Under the pieces are notes generated by a model. It was given only the letters and a program-made list of their open reading frames with translations, did no database searches and was not told the DNA's origin. Below are positions 51,233 to 60,059 of a DNA stretch of 64,000 nucleotides, one piece after another. The number at the start of each line of letters is the position of its first letter. Positions within the stretch are counted from its first letter, which is position 1. The position numbers and the translations under genes are program-made. This DNA is from JASHPR01 sp963739645. GTDB taxonomy: Bacteria; Actinomycetota; Actinomycetes; Streptosporangiales; Streptosporangiaceae. Location of the stretch: NCBI GenBank assembly GCA_963739645.1, contig CAVUBM010000086.1:189452-253451 (forward strand), read 5' to 3'.

Positions 51233-51802
51233 GTGCGGCTTACCGTCCTGTCCGGGCCTTCCGGCGTCGGAAAGAGCACGGTAGCGGCGAGCGTCAGGCG
51301 CGCCTACTCCCAGATATGGCTGTCGGTCTCGGTGACCACGCGGGCGCCGAGACCCGGTGAGGTTGACGGCCGCGAATACCACTTTGTCAGCGACCGTGAA
51401 TTCGATCGTATGGTTGCAAATGGCGAACTCCTTGAATGGGCGGTGTTCGCCGGGCACAAGTACGGCACCCCGAAGCAGCCTGTTACAGAGAAGCTCAAGG
51501 AAGGTATCCCGGCGCTTCTCGAGATCGATCTGGCGGGCGCCAGGCAGGTTCGCCAGACGGTTCCTGGAGCACTGCTCGTGTTCCTCGCGCCGCCGTCCTG
51601 GGAAGAACTGATCCGCAGGCTTACGAGTAGGCGCACCGAGTCGCCTGACGTCATCGGCAAGCGGCTCGAGGTGGCGCGGGCCGAGCTCGCCGCAGGCAGC
51701 GAGTTCGATGTCACGCTGGTGAATACATCCGTCGAGGATGTCTGCCAGCGGCTGGTAGCCTTGATGCTGGCTCCAGCTGGCCAATCTCCAGCTGGCCAGT
51801 AG
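51233..51802 (+). CDS. gmk: guanylate kinase
   Basis: 189 residues. Phosphorylates GMP. P-loop LSGPSGVGKSTVA, GMP-binding SVTTRAPRPGEVDGREYHF, then FVSDREFDRMV and LLEIDLAGARQVR. GTG 51233 lacks a Shine-Dalgarno. The same frame is open back to the mihF stop (51119) without ATG, GTG or TTG, so the true start may be GTG 51233 or the upstream stretch may be untranslated. Confidence 0.95.
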   Translation: MRLTVLSGPSGVGKSTVAASVRRAYSQIWLSVSVTTRAPRPGEVDGREYHFVSDREFDRMVANGELLEWAVFAGHKYGTPKQPVTEKLKEGIPALLEIDLAGARQVRQTVPGALLVFLAPPSWEELIRRLTSRRTESPDVIGKRLEVARAELAAGSEFDVTLVNTSVEDVCQRLVALMLAPAGQSPAGQ

Positions 51803-51858
51803 CGCCGCAGGCTTCGTTCAGCACTCCAGGCGCGCCCCAGAACTCCGAAAGGTACAAC

Positions 51859-52125
51859 GTGGCAGGGACTCCGGCCGGCGAAGGCATCATCAACCCGCCC
51901 ATTGACGATCTGCTCAATGTGGTGGACAGCAAGTACGGTCTCGTCATCATGGCGTCGAAGCGGGCGAGGCAGATCAACGCCTACTACGCCCAGCTCAGCG
52001 AGGGCCTGCTTGAGTACGTCGGCCCGCTCGTCGAGACCCGCGTTCAGGAGAAGCCGCTCTCCATCGCGCTGCGCGAGATCAGCGAAGGCCTGGTCAGCGC
52101 CGAGGAGGCGGCGGCGGAGTCCTGA
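51859..52125 (+). CDS. rpoZ: RNA polymerase omega subunit
   Basis: 88 residues. GIINPPIDDLLNVVDSKYGL, MASKRARQINAYYAQL and KPLSIALREISEGLV are the conserved omega segments that clamp the beta' subunit. GTG 51859 follows AAAGG. It is between gmk and coaBC, as in most actinobacteria. Confidence 0.95.
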   Translation: MAGTPAGEGIINPPIDDLLNVVDSKYGLVIMASKRARQINAYYAQLSEGLLEYVGPLVETRVQEKPLSIALREISEGLVSAEEAAAES

Positions 52126-52158
52126 CGGCCTGACGGCTGAACACTGCGGCCCGGGCAG

Positions 52159-53361
52159 GTGCCGATGCGCGTCATCCTTGGCGTGGGCGCGGGCATCGCC
52201 GCGTACAAAGCGTGCGAGCTGCTGCGGCTGCTCGGCGAGTCCGGTCACCGCGTCCGCGTGGTGCCGACGCCGGATGCCCTCCGTTTCGTCGGCGAGGCCA
52301 CCTGGGCCGCCCTCTCCGGCGAGCCCGTGTCCGCCGGGGTCTGGGATGACGTGCACGAGGTTCCGCACGTCCGCCTCGGCCAGAGCGCCGACCTGGTCTT
52401 CGTGGCCCCGGCCACCGCGGATCTCCTGGCCCGCGCGGCCGCGGGCGCGTCCAGCGACCTGCTGGCCGCGGTCCTGCTCACCGCACGCTGCCCGGTGGTG
52501 TTCGCGCCCGCGATGCACACCGAGATGTGGGAGCATCCGGCCACCCAGGCCAACGTGTCCGTACTCCGCGGCCGCGGTGCGGTGGTGCTCGATCCCGCGG
52601 TTGGCCGTCTCACCGGGGCCGACACCGGGCCCGGGCGGCTGCCCGAGCCGGCCGAGCTCTTCGCCGTCGCGCTGCGCGTACTCGCCCGCGGTGCCGAGGG
52701 GCTCGCGCCAGACCTGGCCGGACGGCGGGCTGTGGTCTCAGCGGGCGGCACCAGGGAGGAGCTCGATCCGGTCAGGTTCCTCGGCAACTGGTCCTCGGGG
52801 CGGCAGGGGTACGCGCTGGCCCGGGCGGCCGCGGCCCGCGGCGCGAAGGTCACGCTGGTGTCGGCGAACGTGGCGCTGGACGATCCCGCGGGCGCGCAGG
52901 TCGTGCGCGTCACCTCGGCCCGGGAGATGCGGGACGTGGTGCTCTCGGCCGCGCCCGAGGCGGACGCCGTGGTCATGGCCGCCGCCGTCGCCGACTACCG
53001 GCCGGAGACGAGGAGCGGGGAGAAAATCAAGAAGTCAGGGACGGACCCGGAACCGCTCCGCCTGGTGCAGAACCCGGACATCCTGCGCGAGCTGTCCGGC
53101 CACCGGGCCCGGCCCGGCCAGGTCATCGTCGGGTTCGCCGCCGAGACCGGGGACGTGCTCGAGAACGGCCGGCGCAAGCTCGCGGACAAGGGCTGTGACC
53201 TGCTGGTCGTGAACCAGGTCGGCGGCGGCCTGGCCTTCGGCACCGCCGACAACGAGGCGGTGGTGCTCGCCGCGGACGGCTCGCGGACCAGCGTGCCCCG
53301 CGGGCCCAAGGAAGTGCTCGCCGACGTGATCTGGGACCTGGTCGCCGGCCGGCTGTGTTAA
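52159..53361 (+). CDS. coaBC: bifunctional phosphopantothenoylcysteine decarboxylase / phosphopantothenate-cysteine ligase
   Basis: 400 residues, intact. The N-terminal FMN-dependent CoaC part has GIAAYKACELLRLLGE, APATADLLARAAAG and FAPAMHTEMWEHPATQANV. The CoaB part begins with GRRAVVSAGGTREELDPVRF, then NWSSGRQGYALARAA and AAVADYRPE, with KIKKSG. The usual GVSGGIAAYK start reads GVGAGIAAYK here, a small change at the flavin loop. GTG 52159 or ATG 52165 may be used. Confidence 0.94.
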   Translation: MPMRVILGVGAGIAAYKACELLRLLGESGHRVRVVPTPDALRFVGEATWAALSGEPVSAGVWDDVHEVPHVRLGQSADLVFVAPATADLLARAAAGASSDLLAAVLLTARCPVVFAPAMHTEMWEHPATQANVSVLRGRGAVVLDPAVGRLTGADTGPGRLPEPAELFAVALRVLARGAEGLAPDLAGRRAVVSAGGTREELDPVRFLGNWSSGRQGYALARAAAARGAKVTLVSANVALDDPAGAQVVRVTSAREMRDVVLSAAPEADAVVMAAAVADYRPETRSGEKIKKSGTDPEPLRLVQNPDILRELSGHRARPGQVIVGFAAETGDVLENGRRKLADKGCDLLVVNQVGGGLAFGTADNEAVVLAADGSRTSVPRGPKEVLADVIWDLVAGRLC

Positions 53362-53471
53362 CCCGGGGCCACCATCGGCCGTAGCTTGCCGGGAGAAGGC
53401 ACGGGGGCCGGCGCCCGGTTACACTTCGGCGAAACCTCAGCGCGTTACTTGCGGAAGGAATAGGGAGTCAG

Positions 53472-54668
53472 GTGGCTCGTCGTCTGTTTACCTCCGAGTC
53501 GGTCACAGAGGGTCATCCGGACAAGATGGCCGACCAGATCAGCGATGCCATCCTGGACGGGATGCTCAAGGGCGACCCGAGCAGTCGGGTGGCCGTAGAG
53601 ACGCTGATCACGACGGGTCAGGTGCATGTCGCCGGCGAGGTGACCACCGAGACCTACGTCGACATCCCCGGCCTGATCCGGGAGAAGATCCTGGAGATCG
53701 GCTACGACTCCTCGGCCAAGGGCTACGACGGCGCGTCCTGCGGCGTGTCGGTGTCGATCGGCTCCCAGTCGCCGGACATCGCCCAGGGCGTGCGGGAGGC
53801 GTTCGAGCACCGCGAGGGCGAGGGATCCGACGAGCTCGACCGGCAGGGCGCGGGCGACCAGGGCCTGATGTTCGGCTACGCCTGCCGGGAGACGCCCGAG
53901 CTGATGCCGCTCCCGATCATGCTCGCGCACCGGCTGGCCCGCCGGCTGTCCGCGGTCCGGCGCAGCGGTGACGTGCCCTACATCAGGCCCGACGGCAAGA
54001 CCCAGGTGACGATCGAGTACGCGGGCGGCAAGCCGGTACGCCTGGACACGGTCGTGGTCTCCACCCAGCACGCCCCCGCGATCGACCTGAAGGAGCTGCT
54101 GACCCCCGACGTGCGCGACCATGTCGTGCTCCCGATCATCTCGGACCTGGAGATCGACACGTCCAACTACCGGCTGCTGGTCAACCCCACCGGCCGGTTC
54201 GAGGTGGGCGGGCCGATGGGCGACGCCGGGCTGACCGGCCGCAAGATCATCATTGACACGTACGGCGGGATGGCCAGGCACGGCGGCGGCGCCTTCTCCG
54301 GCAAGGACCCCTCCAAGGTCGACCGCAGCGCCGCCTACGCGATGCGCTGGGTAGCCAAGAACGTGGTCGCGGCGGGGCTCGCCGAGTGCTGCGAATCCCA
54401 GGTCGCCTACGCCATCGGCAAGGCCAAGCCGGTCGGCCTGTTCGTGGAGTGCTTCGGCACCGAGCAGGTTCCGGTGGAGCGCATCCAGGACGCCGTGCTC
54501 GAGGTGTTCGACCTGCGGCCGGCCGCGATCATCAGGGATCTGGACCTGCTCCGGCCCATCTACTCGCAGACCGCGGCGTACGGGCACTTCGGCCGCGAGG
54601 AGCCTGACTTCTCCTGGGAGCGTACCGACCGCACCGACGCGCTGCGCGCGGCCGCCGGGTTCAGTTAA
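53472..54668 (+). CDS. metK: S-adenosylmethionine synthase
   Basis: 398 residues, intact. Makes SAM from methionine and ATP. FTSESVTEGHPDKMADQISD, DQGLMFGYAC and GGGAFSGKDPSKVDRSAAYA are the three signature blocks. GTG 53472 has a GGAAGGAATAGGGAG region upstream. A TACACT hexamer near 53420 could be a local promoter. No SAM or SAH riboswitch was recognised in the 110-bp leader. Together with metH and metF it completes most of the methyl cycle here; ahcY is not in the window. Confidence 0.96.
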   Translation: MARRLFTSESVTEGHPDKMADQISDAILDGMLKGDPSSRVAVETLITTGQVHVAGEVTTETYVDIPGLIREKILEIGYDSSAKGYDGASCGVSVSIGSQSPDIAQGVREAFEHREGEGSDELDRQGAGDQGLMFGYACRETPELMPLPIMLAHRLARRLSAVRRSGDVPYIRPDGKTQVTIEYAGGKPVRLDTVVVSTQHAPAIDLKELLTPDVRDHVVLPIISDLEIDTSNYRLLVNPTGRFEVGGPMGDAGLTGRKIIIDTYGGMARHGGGAFSGKDPSKVDRSAAYAMRWVAKNVVAAGLAECCESQVAYAIGKAKPVGLFVECFGTEQVPVERIQDAVLEVFDLRPAAIIRDLDLLRPIYSQTAAYGHFGREEPDFSWERTDRTDALRAAAGFS

Positions 54669-54741
54669 CCCGGGGGGGACGACCCCCCAGGACCCCCCCG
54701 CGTGCCATCCGCTCGGGCCAGCCTCCGGCCGGCCGTCGCGG
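54669..54741 (-). repeat. dispersed intergenic repeat, copy 2 (inverted relative to copy 1)
   Basis: Directly after the metK stop, CCCGGGGGGGACGACCCCCC, then CCCCCCCGCGTGCCATCCGCTCGGGCC and GCCGTCGCGGC. On the minus strand this matches 29560-29628 nearly base for base. The G7/C6 palindrome (54672-54687) can form a strong hairpin and may end metK transcription. Downstream, GGCCGTCGCGGC recurs near 54730, 54785 and 54806. Confidence 0.7.
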
Positions 54742-54882
54742 CTGTCCCGGCTTCGCCGAGACCACGCCCGCCGGGTCGGCAAGCCGGCCGTCGCGGCCAG
54801 CATCGGCCGTCGCGGCCATCATCCCGGGCGAGAGCCGAGCGCGCGGCGGCTGCAGACCGGCAGTTCGGTCGGCCGAGTCTGG

Positions 54883-54894
54883 TAGGACAGAGCC
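54883..54894 (+). promoter_or_regulatory. -10 element for leaderless priA
   Basis: TAGGAC (54883-54888) is followed by AGAGCC and GTG 54895. The final C makes it weaker than the other sites. Confidence 0.4.
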
Positions 54895-57086
54895 GTGGCG
54901 GGTTCGGCGAGACGGGGCGCGAAGGTCGCCGCGAGCCACCTGCCGGTGGCGCGGGTGGCCGTGGACGTGTCGCTGCCGCACCTAGACCGGCCCTTCGACT
55001 ACCTGGTGCCAGAGCAGCTCGCCCGGGACGCGGTGCCCGGCTGCCGGGTCCGGGTGCGGTTCGCTGGCCGGCTGACCGGCGGTTACCTGCTGCAGCGGGT
55101 CGAGGCCAGCTCGCACGAAGGCAGGCTCGCGTTCCTGGAGCGGGTCGTGTCGCCCGAGCCGGTGCTGTCCGCTGACGTCTTCAAGCTGGCCCGGGCGGTG
55201 GCCGACCGGTACGGCGGCACGCTGGCCGACGTGCTGCGGCTGGCCATCCCGCCCCGACATGGTGCCACCGAGGCGGCGGCACCGCCGGAGGACCTCGTGG
55301 CTCCGGACCCGAAGCCCCTGGACCCGAAGGCTCCGGACCCGAAGCCCCTGGACCCGAAGGCTCCGGACCCGAAGCCCCTGGACCCGAAGGCCCTGGACCC
55401 GAAGCTCCTGGACCCGAAGCTCCCGGACCCCGGGCCTTGGGCCAGGTACCCGGCCGGCGCCTCGTTTCTCACCGCGCTGGCCGCAGGCCGCGCACCGCGC
55501 GCGGCCTGGACCGCGCTGCCCGGCCCGCACTGGCCGGACGAGATCGCCCGGGCCGCGGCGGCCACCGCGGCCGGGGGCCGGGGGACGCTGATCGTCGTGC
55601 CCGACGTCAGGGACCTTGACCTGGTCGACGCCGCGCTGGCCAGCGCGCTCGGCCCCGGCCAGCACGTGTGCCTGGCGGCTGGCCTCGGCCCGGCCGAGCG
55701 GTACCGCCGCTGGCTCGCGGTCGCGCGCGGCCGGATCCTGGTGGCGGCCGGGACCAGGTCCGCCATGTTCGCCCCGGTCGTCCGGCTCGGCCTGGTGGTG
55801 ATCTGGGACGACGGCGATGACCTGCACGCCGAGCCGCGGGCGCCGTACCCGCACGTCCGGGAGGTGCTCGCGCTCCGGGCGCATCAGGGCCGCGCGGCCG
55901 CGCTGCTGGGCGGGTTCGCCCGGACCGCTGAGGTGACCCAGCTGGTGGCCAGCGGCTGGGCCGTCGCGCTCACCGCGCACCGGCCTACGGTCCGGCGGTG
56001 GGCACCGCGGGTCACGGCGGCGGGCGACGACGCGGAGCTGGCCAGGGACGAGGCCGCCCGCTCGGCCCGGATGCCCAGCCTGGCGCTGCGCACCGCGCGC
56101 GAGGCGCTCGGCCGCGGGCCGGTGCTGTTCCAGGTGCCCAGGCGCGGCTATGTCGTCGCCGTCGCCTGCGAGCGCTGCGGCGAGCGCGCCCGCTGCTCCA
56201 GCTGCGGCGGCCCGGTCTCCCTGCCCGGGGCGCAGGCGAGCCCCGTGTGCGGCTGGTGCGGCCGGCCGCGGGCCCGCAGTGCCTGCGCTGCGGGCAGCCC
56301 GGCCTGCGCGCGCTGGTCGTCGGGGCCGGGCGCACCGCGGAGGAGCTGGGCCGGGCCTTCCCGGCCACCAAGGTGCTGACCTCCGGGCGGAACGGGGTCA
56401 TCGCCGAGGTGGGATCCGCCCCGGCGGTCATCGTGGCCACCCCCGGGGCCGAGCCACGCGCGGACGGCGGCTACGCGGCCGCCGTGCTGCTCGACGGCTG
56501 GGCGCTGCTCGGCCGGGCCAGCCTGCGCGCCGCCGAGGAGGCGCTGCGGCGCTGGCTCAACGCCGCGGCGCTGGTCCGGCCCGCGGCCGAGGACGGCTCC
56601 GCGGTCGTGGTGGCCGACGCCGCACTGCCCGTGGTGCAGGCCCTGGTGCGGTGGGACCCGGTCACCCACGCCGAGCGTGAGCTGGCCGAACGCATTGAGC
56701 TCCGGTTTCCCCCCGCGGTCAGGCTGGCCGCGCTGACCGGGCCGCCGGGCGCCGTGCAGGAGGTGCTGCGCGCGGCGGACCTGCCCGCGGGCGCTGACGT
56801 GCTCGGGCCGGTGCCCGTGGCGTTCCCTGGCGGGCCCGGTGAGCCGGGGAACCGGGGGGATCACCGGGTCCAGAACGGCGGAGGTCAGGAGCACGACGGG
56901 AATCAGAACCACGGGGATCAGGAGCAAGAGGAGGTCGCCCCCGACGCCGTGCGGGTGCTGGTCAGGACGGACAGGAAAGACGGGACCGCGCTGGCCACCG
57001 CGCTGCGCGCGGCGCAGGCCGTTCGCAGCGCGCGCAAGGGCCTGGGCGTGGTCCGGCTGCAGCTCGACGCGGCCGAGCTGCTCTGA
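54895..57086 (+). CDS. priA: PriA-like primosome protein with degenerate helicase core, one frameshift
   Basis: About 730 residues. The N-terminal 3'-DNA-binding domain (VDVSLPHLDRPFDYLVPEQL) is followed by a repeat linker, then a helicase region in which no GKT Walker A is found and the DEEH box is replaced by WDDGDDLH; loss of helicase motifs is typical of actinobacterial PriA. The zinc cluster is present: CERCGERARCSSCGG, VCGWCGRP, CLRCG. The frame changes near 56270 inside CGGCCGGCCGCGGG by one missing base (or two extra). The C-terminal part (VVGAGRTAEELGRAFPATKV to AAELL) is intact, with a His/Asn/Gln-rich insert near 645-680. Confidence 0.85.
55300..55430 (+). repeat. 30-bp in-frame tandem repeat inside priA
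   Basis: A 30-bp unit starting GCTCCGGACCCGAAGCCCCT occurs three times from 55300, followed by shorter variants. It encodes APDPKPLDPK repeated, then ALDPKLLDPKLPDPGP, a rigid Pro/Asp/Lys linker between the DNA-binding and helicase-like domains. Confidence 0.92.
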
Positions 57087-57104
57087 GTACGCCCGGACAG
57101 GCCT

Positions 57105-57116
57105 TAGGGTGCTTGG
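57105..57116 (+). promoter_or_regulatory. -10 element for the leaderless HEAT-like gene
   Basis: TAGGGT (57105-57110) is followed by GCTTGG and GTG 57117. Confidence 0.5.
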
Positions 57117-58508
57117 GTGGCCACCTCACGTAGGAACCCAAGTGCGAGGCAAGGCTTGCCGCACCCGGCCAGGGGCGTCGCTACGGTTACCTGGACTGGG
57201 CCGGAGAGACCGGGCGGGCCGCCCGGCCAGCCGGCGGGCATGGGCGGTGCCGGGACCGGCGGTGACGGCCCGGGCAGCTGGCGCCGCGACAGCCCGCCCC
57301 GGCTGCCACCGGTGCGCCTGGCGCCACGGGAGGAGCTCGCGGCTGCGGCCCGGGTCGCCCCGCTGCTGCGCGCGGCGCGTGACATAGCCCGCTGGGCCCG
57401 CCGGAGCGCCATCCGGGCCGCTGGCGGCGCCCTGGAGCTGGAGGCGGCGGCCACGGCCGCTGCCGACCTGGAGCTGGCCCCCACCGAGGTGGACGCGGCG
57501 TGGCGCGTGGCGGTGGCGACCCGGATGCTCGACGCCGATCAGGACCCAGGCGGGCAGCCGGCGGACGACGTCCTCGCTTCGGGCAGCGCCGAGCAGGTCC
57601 TGGCCGTCTGGGCCGCGGCGCTCGAGGCCGTGCTGGCCGCTGAGGATCTGGACGGGCTGGCGACCGCGCTGTACACCGTCGGCGGGCCGGTCCGGATGGA
57701 AGGGCTGTTCGACGCGTATGCGGCCGCGGCCGGCACCCGGCGGAGCACGCCGGGGTCAGCGCAGGCCGATCAGGCCGCAGCGCTGTCCGCGGTGCTCGAG
57801 ACGCTGGCCGACCTCGGCGTGGTAGAGCTCGGTACGGAGGAGTCCGCCGGCGGCCTGACCGTCGCCCTGTCGCCGCTGGGCGTCTGGGGCGTGCACCGCA
57901 GGCTCCGCGCCCAGGGCTGGCATGTTCCCGTGCTCGGCGGCGCGGGCCGCTCCGGGGCGGAGGGCCTGCTGGTCACGCTGGCCAGCTGCGACGCTGAGGA
58001 CGGCGAGGCGGAGATCGGCGCCTGGCTCGCGGCCAGGACCCCGGACCAGGCCGCCGCCGAGCTGATCCGGGCCGCGGGCAGCGGATCGCCGGGCCTGCGC
58101 GGCGCCGCGTTTGCCGTGCTCGACCGGATCGGCGAGCCAGCCATCGAGGTGGTTCGCGTGGCACTGGCCGAGCCGGTCCTGCGCGCGCATGCCTCGGTCT
58201 GGCTGCACGAGCACGGTGAGCAGGCCGAACTGCGCCCGGAGGACCGGACCTGGCTGCTTGTGGACCTGGGCGCGGGCCTGCTGGAGGAGGCCGACCCGAG
58301 GGATGTGGTGGCCGAGCTGCTGCCCGACGTGCCCGCGGACGCGCAGGCCGAGATCGTCGCCGACCTGTGGCGGGTCAGCCACCCGGGGGTGACCGACCTG
58401 CTCACCGCGCTGAGCGAGCACCATCCTGATCCGTCGGTAGCCCGGGCGGCGCGCAAGGCCGCGTTCAAGGCCCGCTCGGCACCCGCGGGCCAGCACCCTG
58501 CTCCGTAG
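57117..58508 (+). CDS. hypothetical helical-repeat (HEAT-like) protein
   Basis: 463 residues, acidic and Ala/Leu-rich. Residues 1-60 are low-complexity. Then PLLRAARDIARWARRSAIRA and ELAPTEVDAAWRVAVATRML, a central region with LETLADLGVVEL and LSPLGVWGVHRRLRAQGW (a winged-helix-like element), and a C-terminal series of about 30-residue helical pairs (LRGAAFAVLDRIGEPAIEVV; TDLLTALSEHHPDPSVARAA) suggesting HEAT repeats. No catalytic motif seen. Function unknown. Its place between priA and def is worth checking for conservation. Confidence 0.75.
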   Translation: MATSRRNPSARQGLPHPARGVATVTWTGPERPGGPPGQPAGMGGAGTGGDGPGSWRRDSPPRLPPVRLAPREELAAAARVAPLLRAARDIARWARRSAIRAAGGALELEAAATAAADLELAPTEVDAAWRVAVATRMLDADQDPGGQPADDVLASGSAEQVLAVWAAALEAVLAAEDLDGLATALYTVGGPVRMEGLFDAYAAAAGTRRSTPGSAQADQAAALSAVLETLADLGVVELGTEESAGGLTVALSPLGVWGVHRRLRAQGWHVPVLGGAGRSGAEGLLVTLASCDAEDGEAEIGAWLAARTPDQAAAELIRAAGSGSPGLRGAAFAVLDRIGEPAIEVVRVALAEPVLRAHASVWLHEHGEQAELRPEDRTWLLVDLGAGLLEEADPRDVVAELLPDVPADAQAEIVADLWRVSHPGVTDLLTALSEHHPDPSVARAARKAAFKARSAPAGQHPAP

Positions 58509-58569
58509 TGGGCCCGCCACGCACCCGGCTGGCTCCATAGACTGATCGCATTACTTCTGGAGGAACAGG

Positions 58570-59115
58570 GTGAGTGTCAAGCCGATACGGCTGTTCGGTG
58601 ATCCGGTGCTGCGCACGCCGGCCGAGCCGGTGCGTGATTTCGATGCCGAGCTGCGCAAGCTGGTCAGTGACCTGACCGACACCATGCAGGACGCGCCGGG
58701 CCTGGGCCTGGCCGCGCCGCAGATCGGGGTCGGGCTGCGGGTCTTCACCTACTTCGTGGACGACCAGCTCGGTCACCTGATCAATCCGTCGCTGGCGCTG
58801 TCGCCGGAGGAGGAGACCGACGACGAGGGATGCCTGTCCTTCCCCGGCCTGCAGTACCCGACCAAGCGGGCGTATGGCGTGGTGGCCACGGGGTTCAACA
58901 TGCACGGCGAGCCGGTCACGGTGGAGGGGACTGGGCAGCTGGCCCGCTGCGTGCAGCATGAGACCGACCACCTGGACGGCATCCTGTTCATCGACCGGCT
59001 GGATCCCGCGCAGCGCAAGCTGGCCATGAAGGAGATCCGCGCCGCCGAGTGGTGGGGCGAGCCGGTGCCCAAGGTGAAGGTGTCGCCGCACGCCCTGCGC
59101 GGGAAGGCCTTCTAG
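58570..59115 (+). CDS. def: peptide deformylase
   Basis: 181 residues, intact. Removes the formyl group from new proteins. The three family motifs are GLGLAAPQIG, EGCLSFPG and QHETDHLDG; the Cys and two His bind the metal and Glu is catalytic. In motif 3 the usual HExDH is HETDH. GTG 58570 follows GGAGGAA. It is 3 bp before fmt, which adds the formyl group to the initiator tRNA, so the pair is an operon. Confidence 0.95.
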   Translation: MSVKPIRLFGDPVLRTPAEPVRDFDAELRKLVSDLTDTMQDAPGLGLAAPQIGVGLRVFTYFVDDQLGHLINPSLALSPEEETDDEGCLSFPGLQYPTKRAYGVVATGFNMHGEPVTVEGTGQLARCVQHETDHLDGILFIDRLDPAQRKLAMKEIRAAEWWGEPVPKVKVSPHALRGKAF

Positions 59116-59118
59116 CGG

Positions 59119-60058
59119 ATGCGGCTCGTCTTCGTGGGCACTCCCGCGGCGGCGGTGCCCTCGCTGGAGGCCTTGCTGGAATCCGGCCACGAGGTCGCGG
59201 CCGTGATCACCCGGCCGGACGCCCCCGCGGGCCGCGGGCTCAAGCTCGCCCCGAGCCCGGTGGCGCAGCGCGCCGAAGCGGCCGGTATCGAGGTGCTCAG
59301 GCCCGCCAGACCAGGTGACCAGGACTTCCTCGACCGGCTGCGGCAGATCGCGCCCGCCTGCTGCCCGGTCACCGCCTATGGCGCGCTGATCCCGCGGCGG
59401 GCCCTGGACATTCCCGAGCATGGCTGGGTCAACCTGCACTTCTCCCTGCTGCCCGCCTGGCGCGGGGCCGCGCCCGTGCAGCACGCGATCCTGCGCGGCG
59501 ACGAGATCACCGGCGCCACCACGTTCCGCATCGTCGCCGAGCTCGACGCGGGCCCGGTCTTCGGCGTGGTGACCGAGCAGATCGCGCCGACCGACACCGC
59601 GGGTGACCTGCTGGACCGGCTCGCCATGTCCGGGGCCAAGCTGCTGGTCGCGACCATGGACGGCATCGAGTCCGGCGAGCTCGAGCCGCGCCCGCAGCCC
59701 GCGGACGGGATCACCCTGGCGCCGAAGATCACCTCCGAGGACGCCCGGGTGCGCTGGGATCAGCCTGCCTTGGCCGTCAGCCGCCAGGTGCGCGCGTGCA
59801 CCCCCGCTCCCGGGGCCTGGACGCAGCTGACCGAGGCCAGAATCAAGCTGTGGCCGTTCGCCGCTGCCCCGGCAGATGATCACGACGGCATACCCGGCCC
59901 GGGGGAGCTGCGGGTGCGCGGCTCCCGGGTGCTGGTCGGCACCGCGACCGCGCCCGGTTCAGCTCGGTGACGTGCAGCCGCCAGGCAAACGCCGGATGCC
60001 CGCCGCAGACTGGGCCCGTGGCCTGCGGCTGGATGCCGCGGACGCGGTGCTCAGCTGA
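59119..60058 (+). CDS. fmt: methionyl-tRNA formyltransferase, one-base frameshift
   Basis: Formylates initiator Met-tRNA. MRLVFVGTPAAAVPSLEAL, the folate-site NLHFSLLPAWRGAAPVQHAI (Asn and His) and the Asp in TFRIVAELDAGPV are in the first frame. The frame stops early at 59970, but one extra C at 59951-59953 explains this: removing it continues as TATAPVQLGDVQPPGKRRMP, then DWARGLRLDAADAVLS, the normal C-terminal domain end, about 312 residues. It ends 1 bp before rsmB. Confidence 0.92.
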
Positions 60059-60059
60059 C

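Noticed and set aside
53362..53471. SAM riboswitch in the metK leader
   Set aside because: I could not build the conserved stems of any SAM class in these 110 bp.
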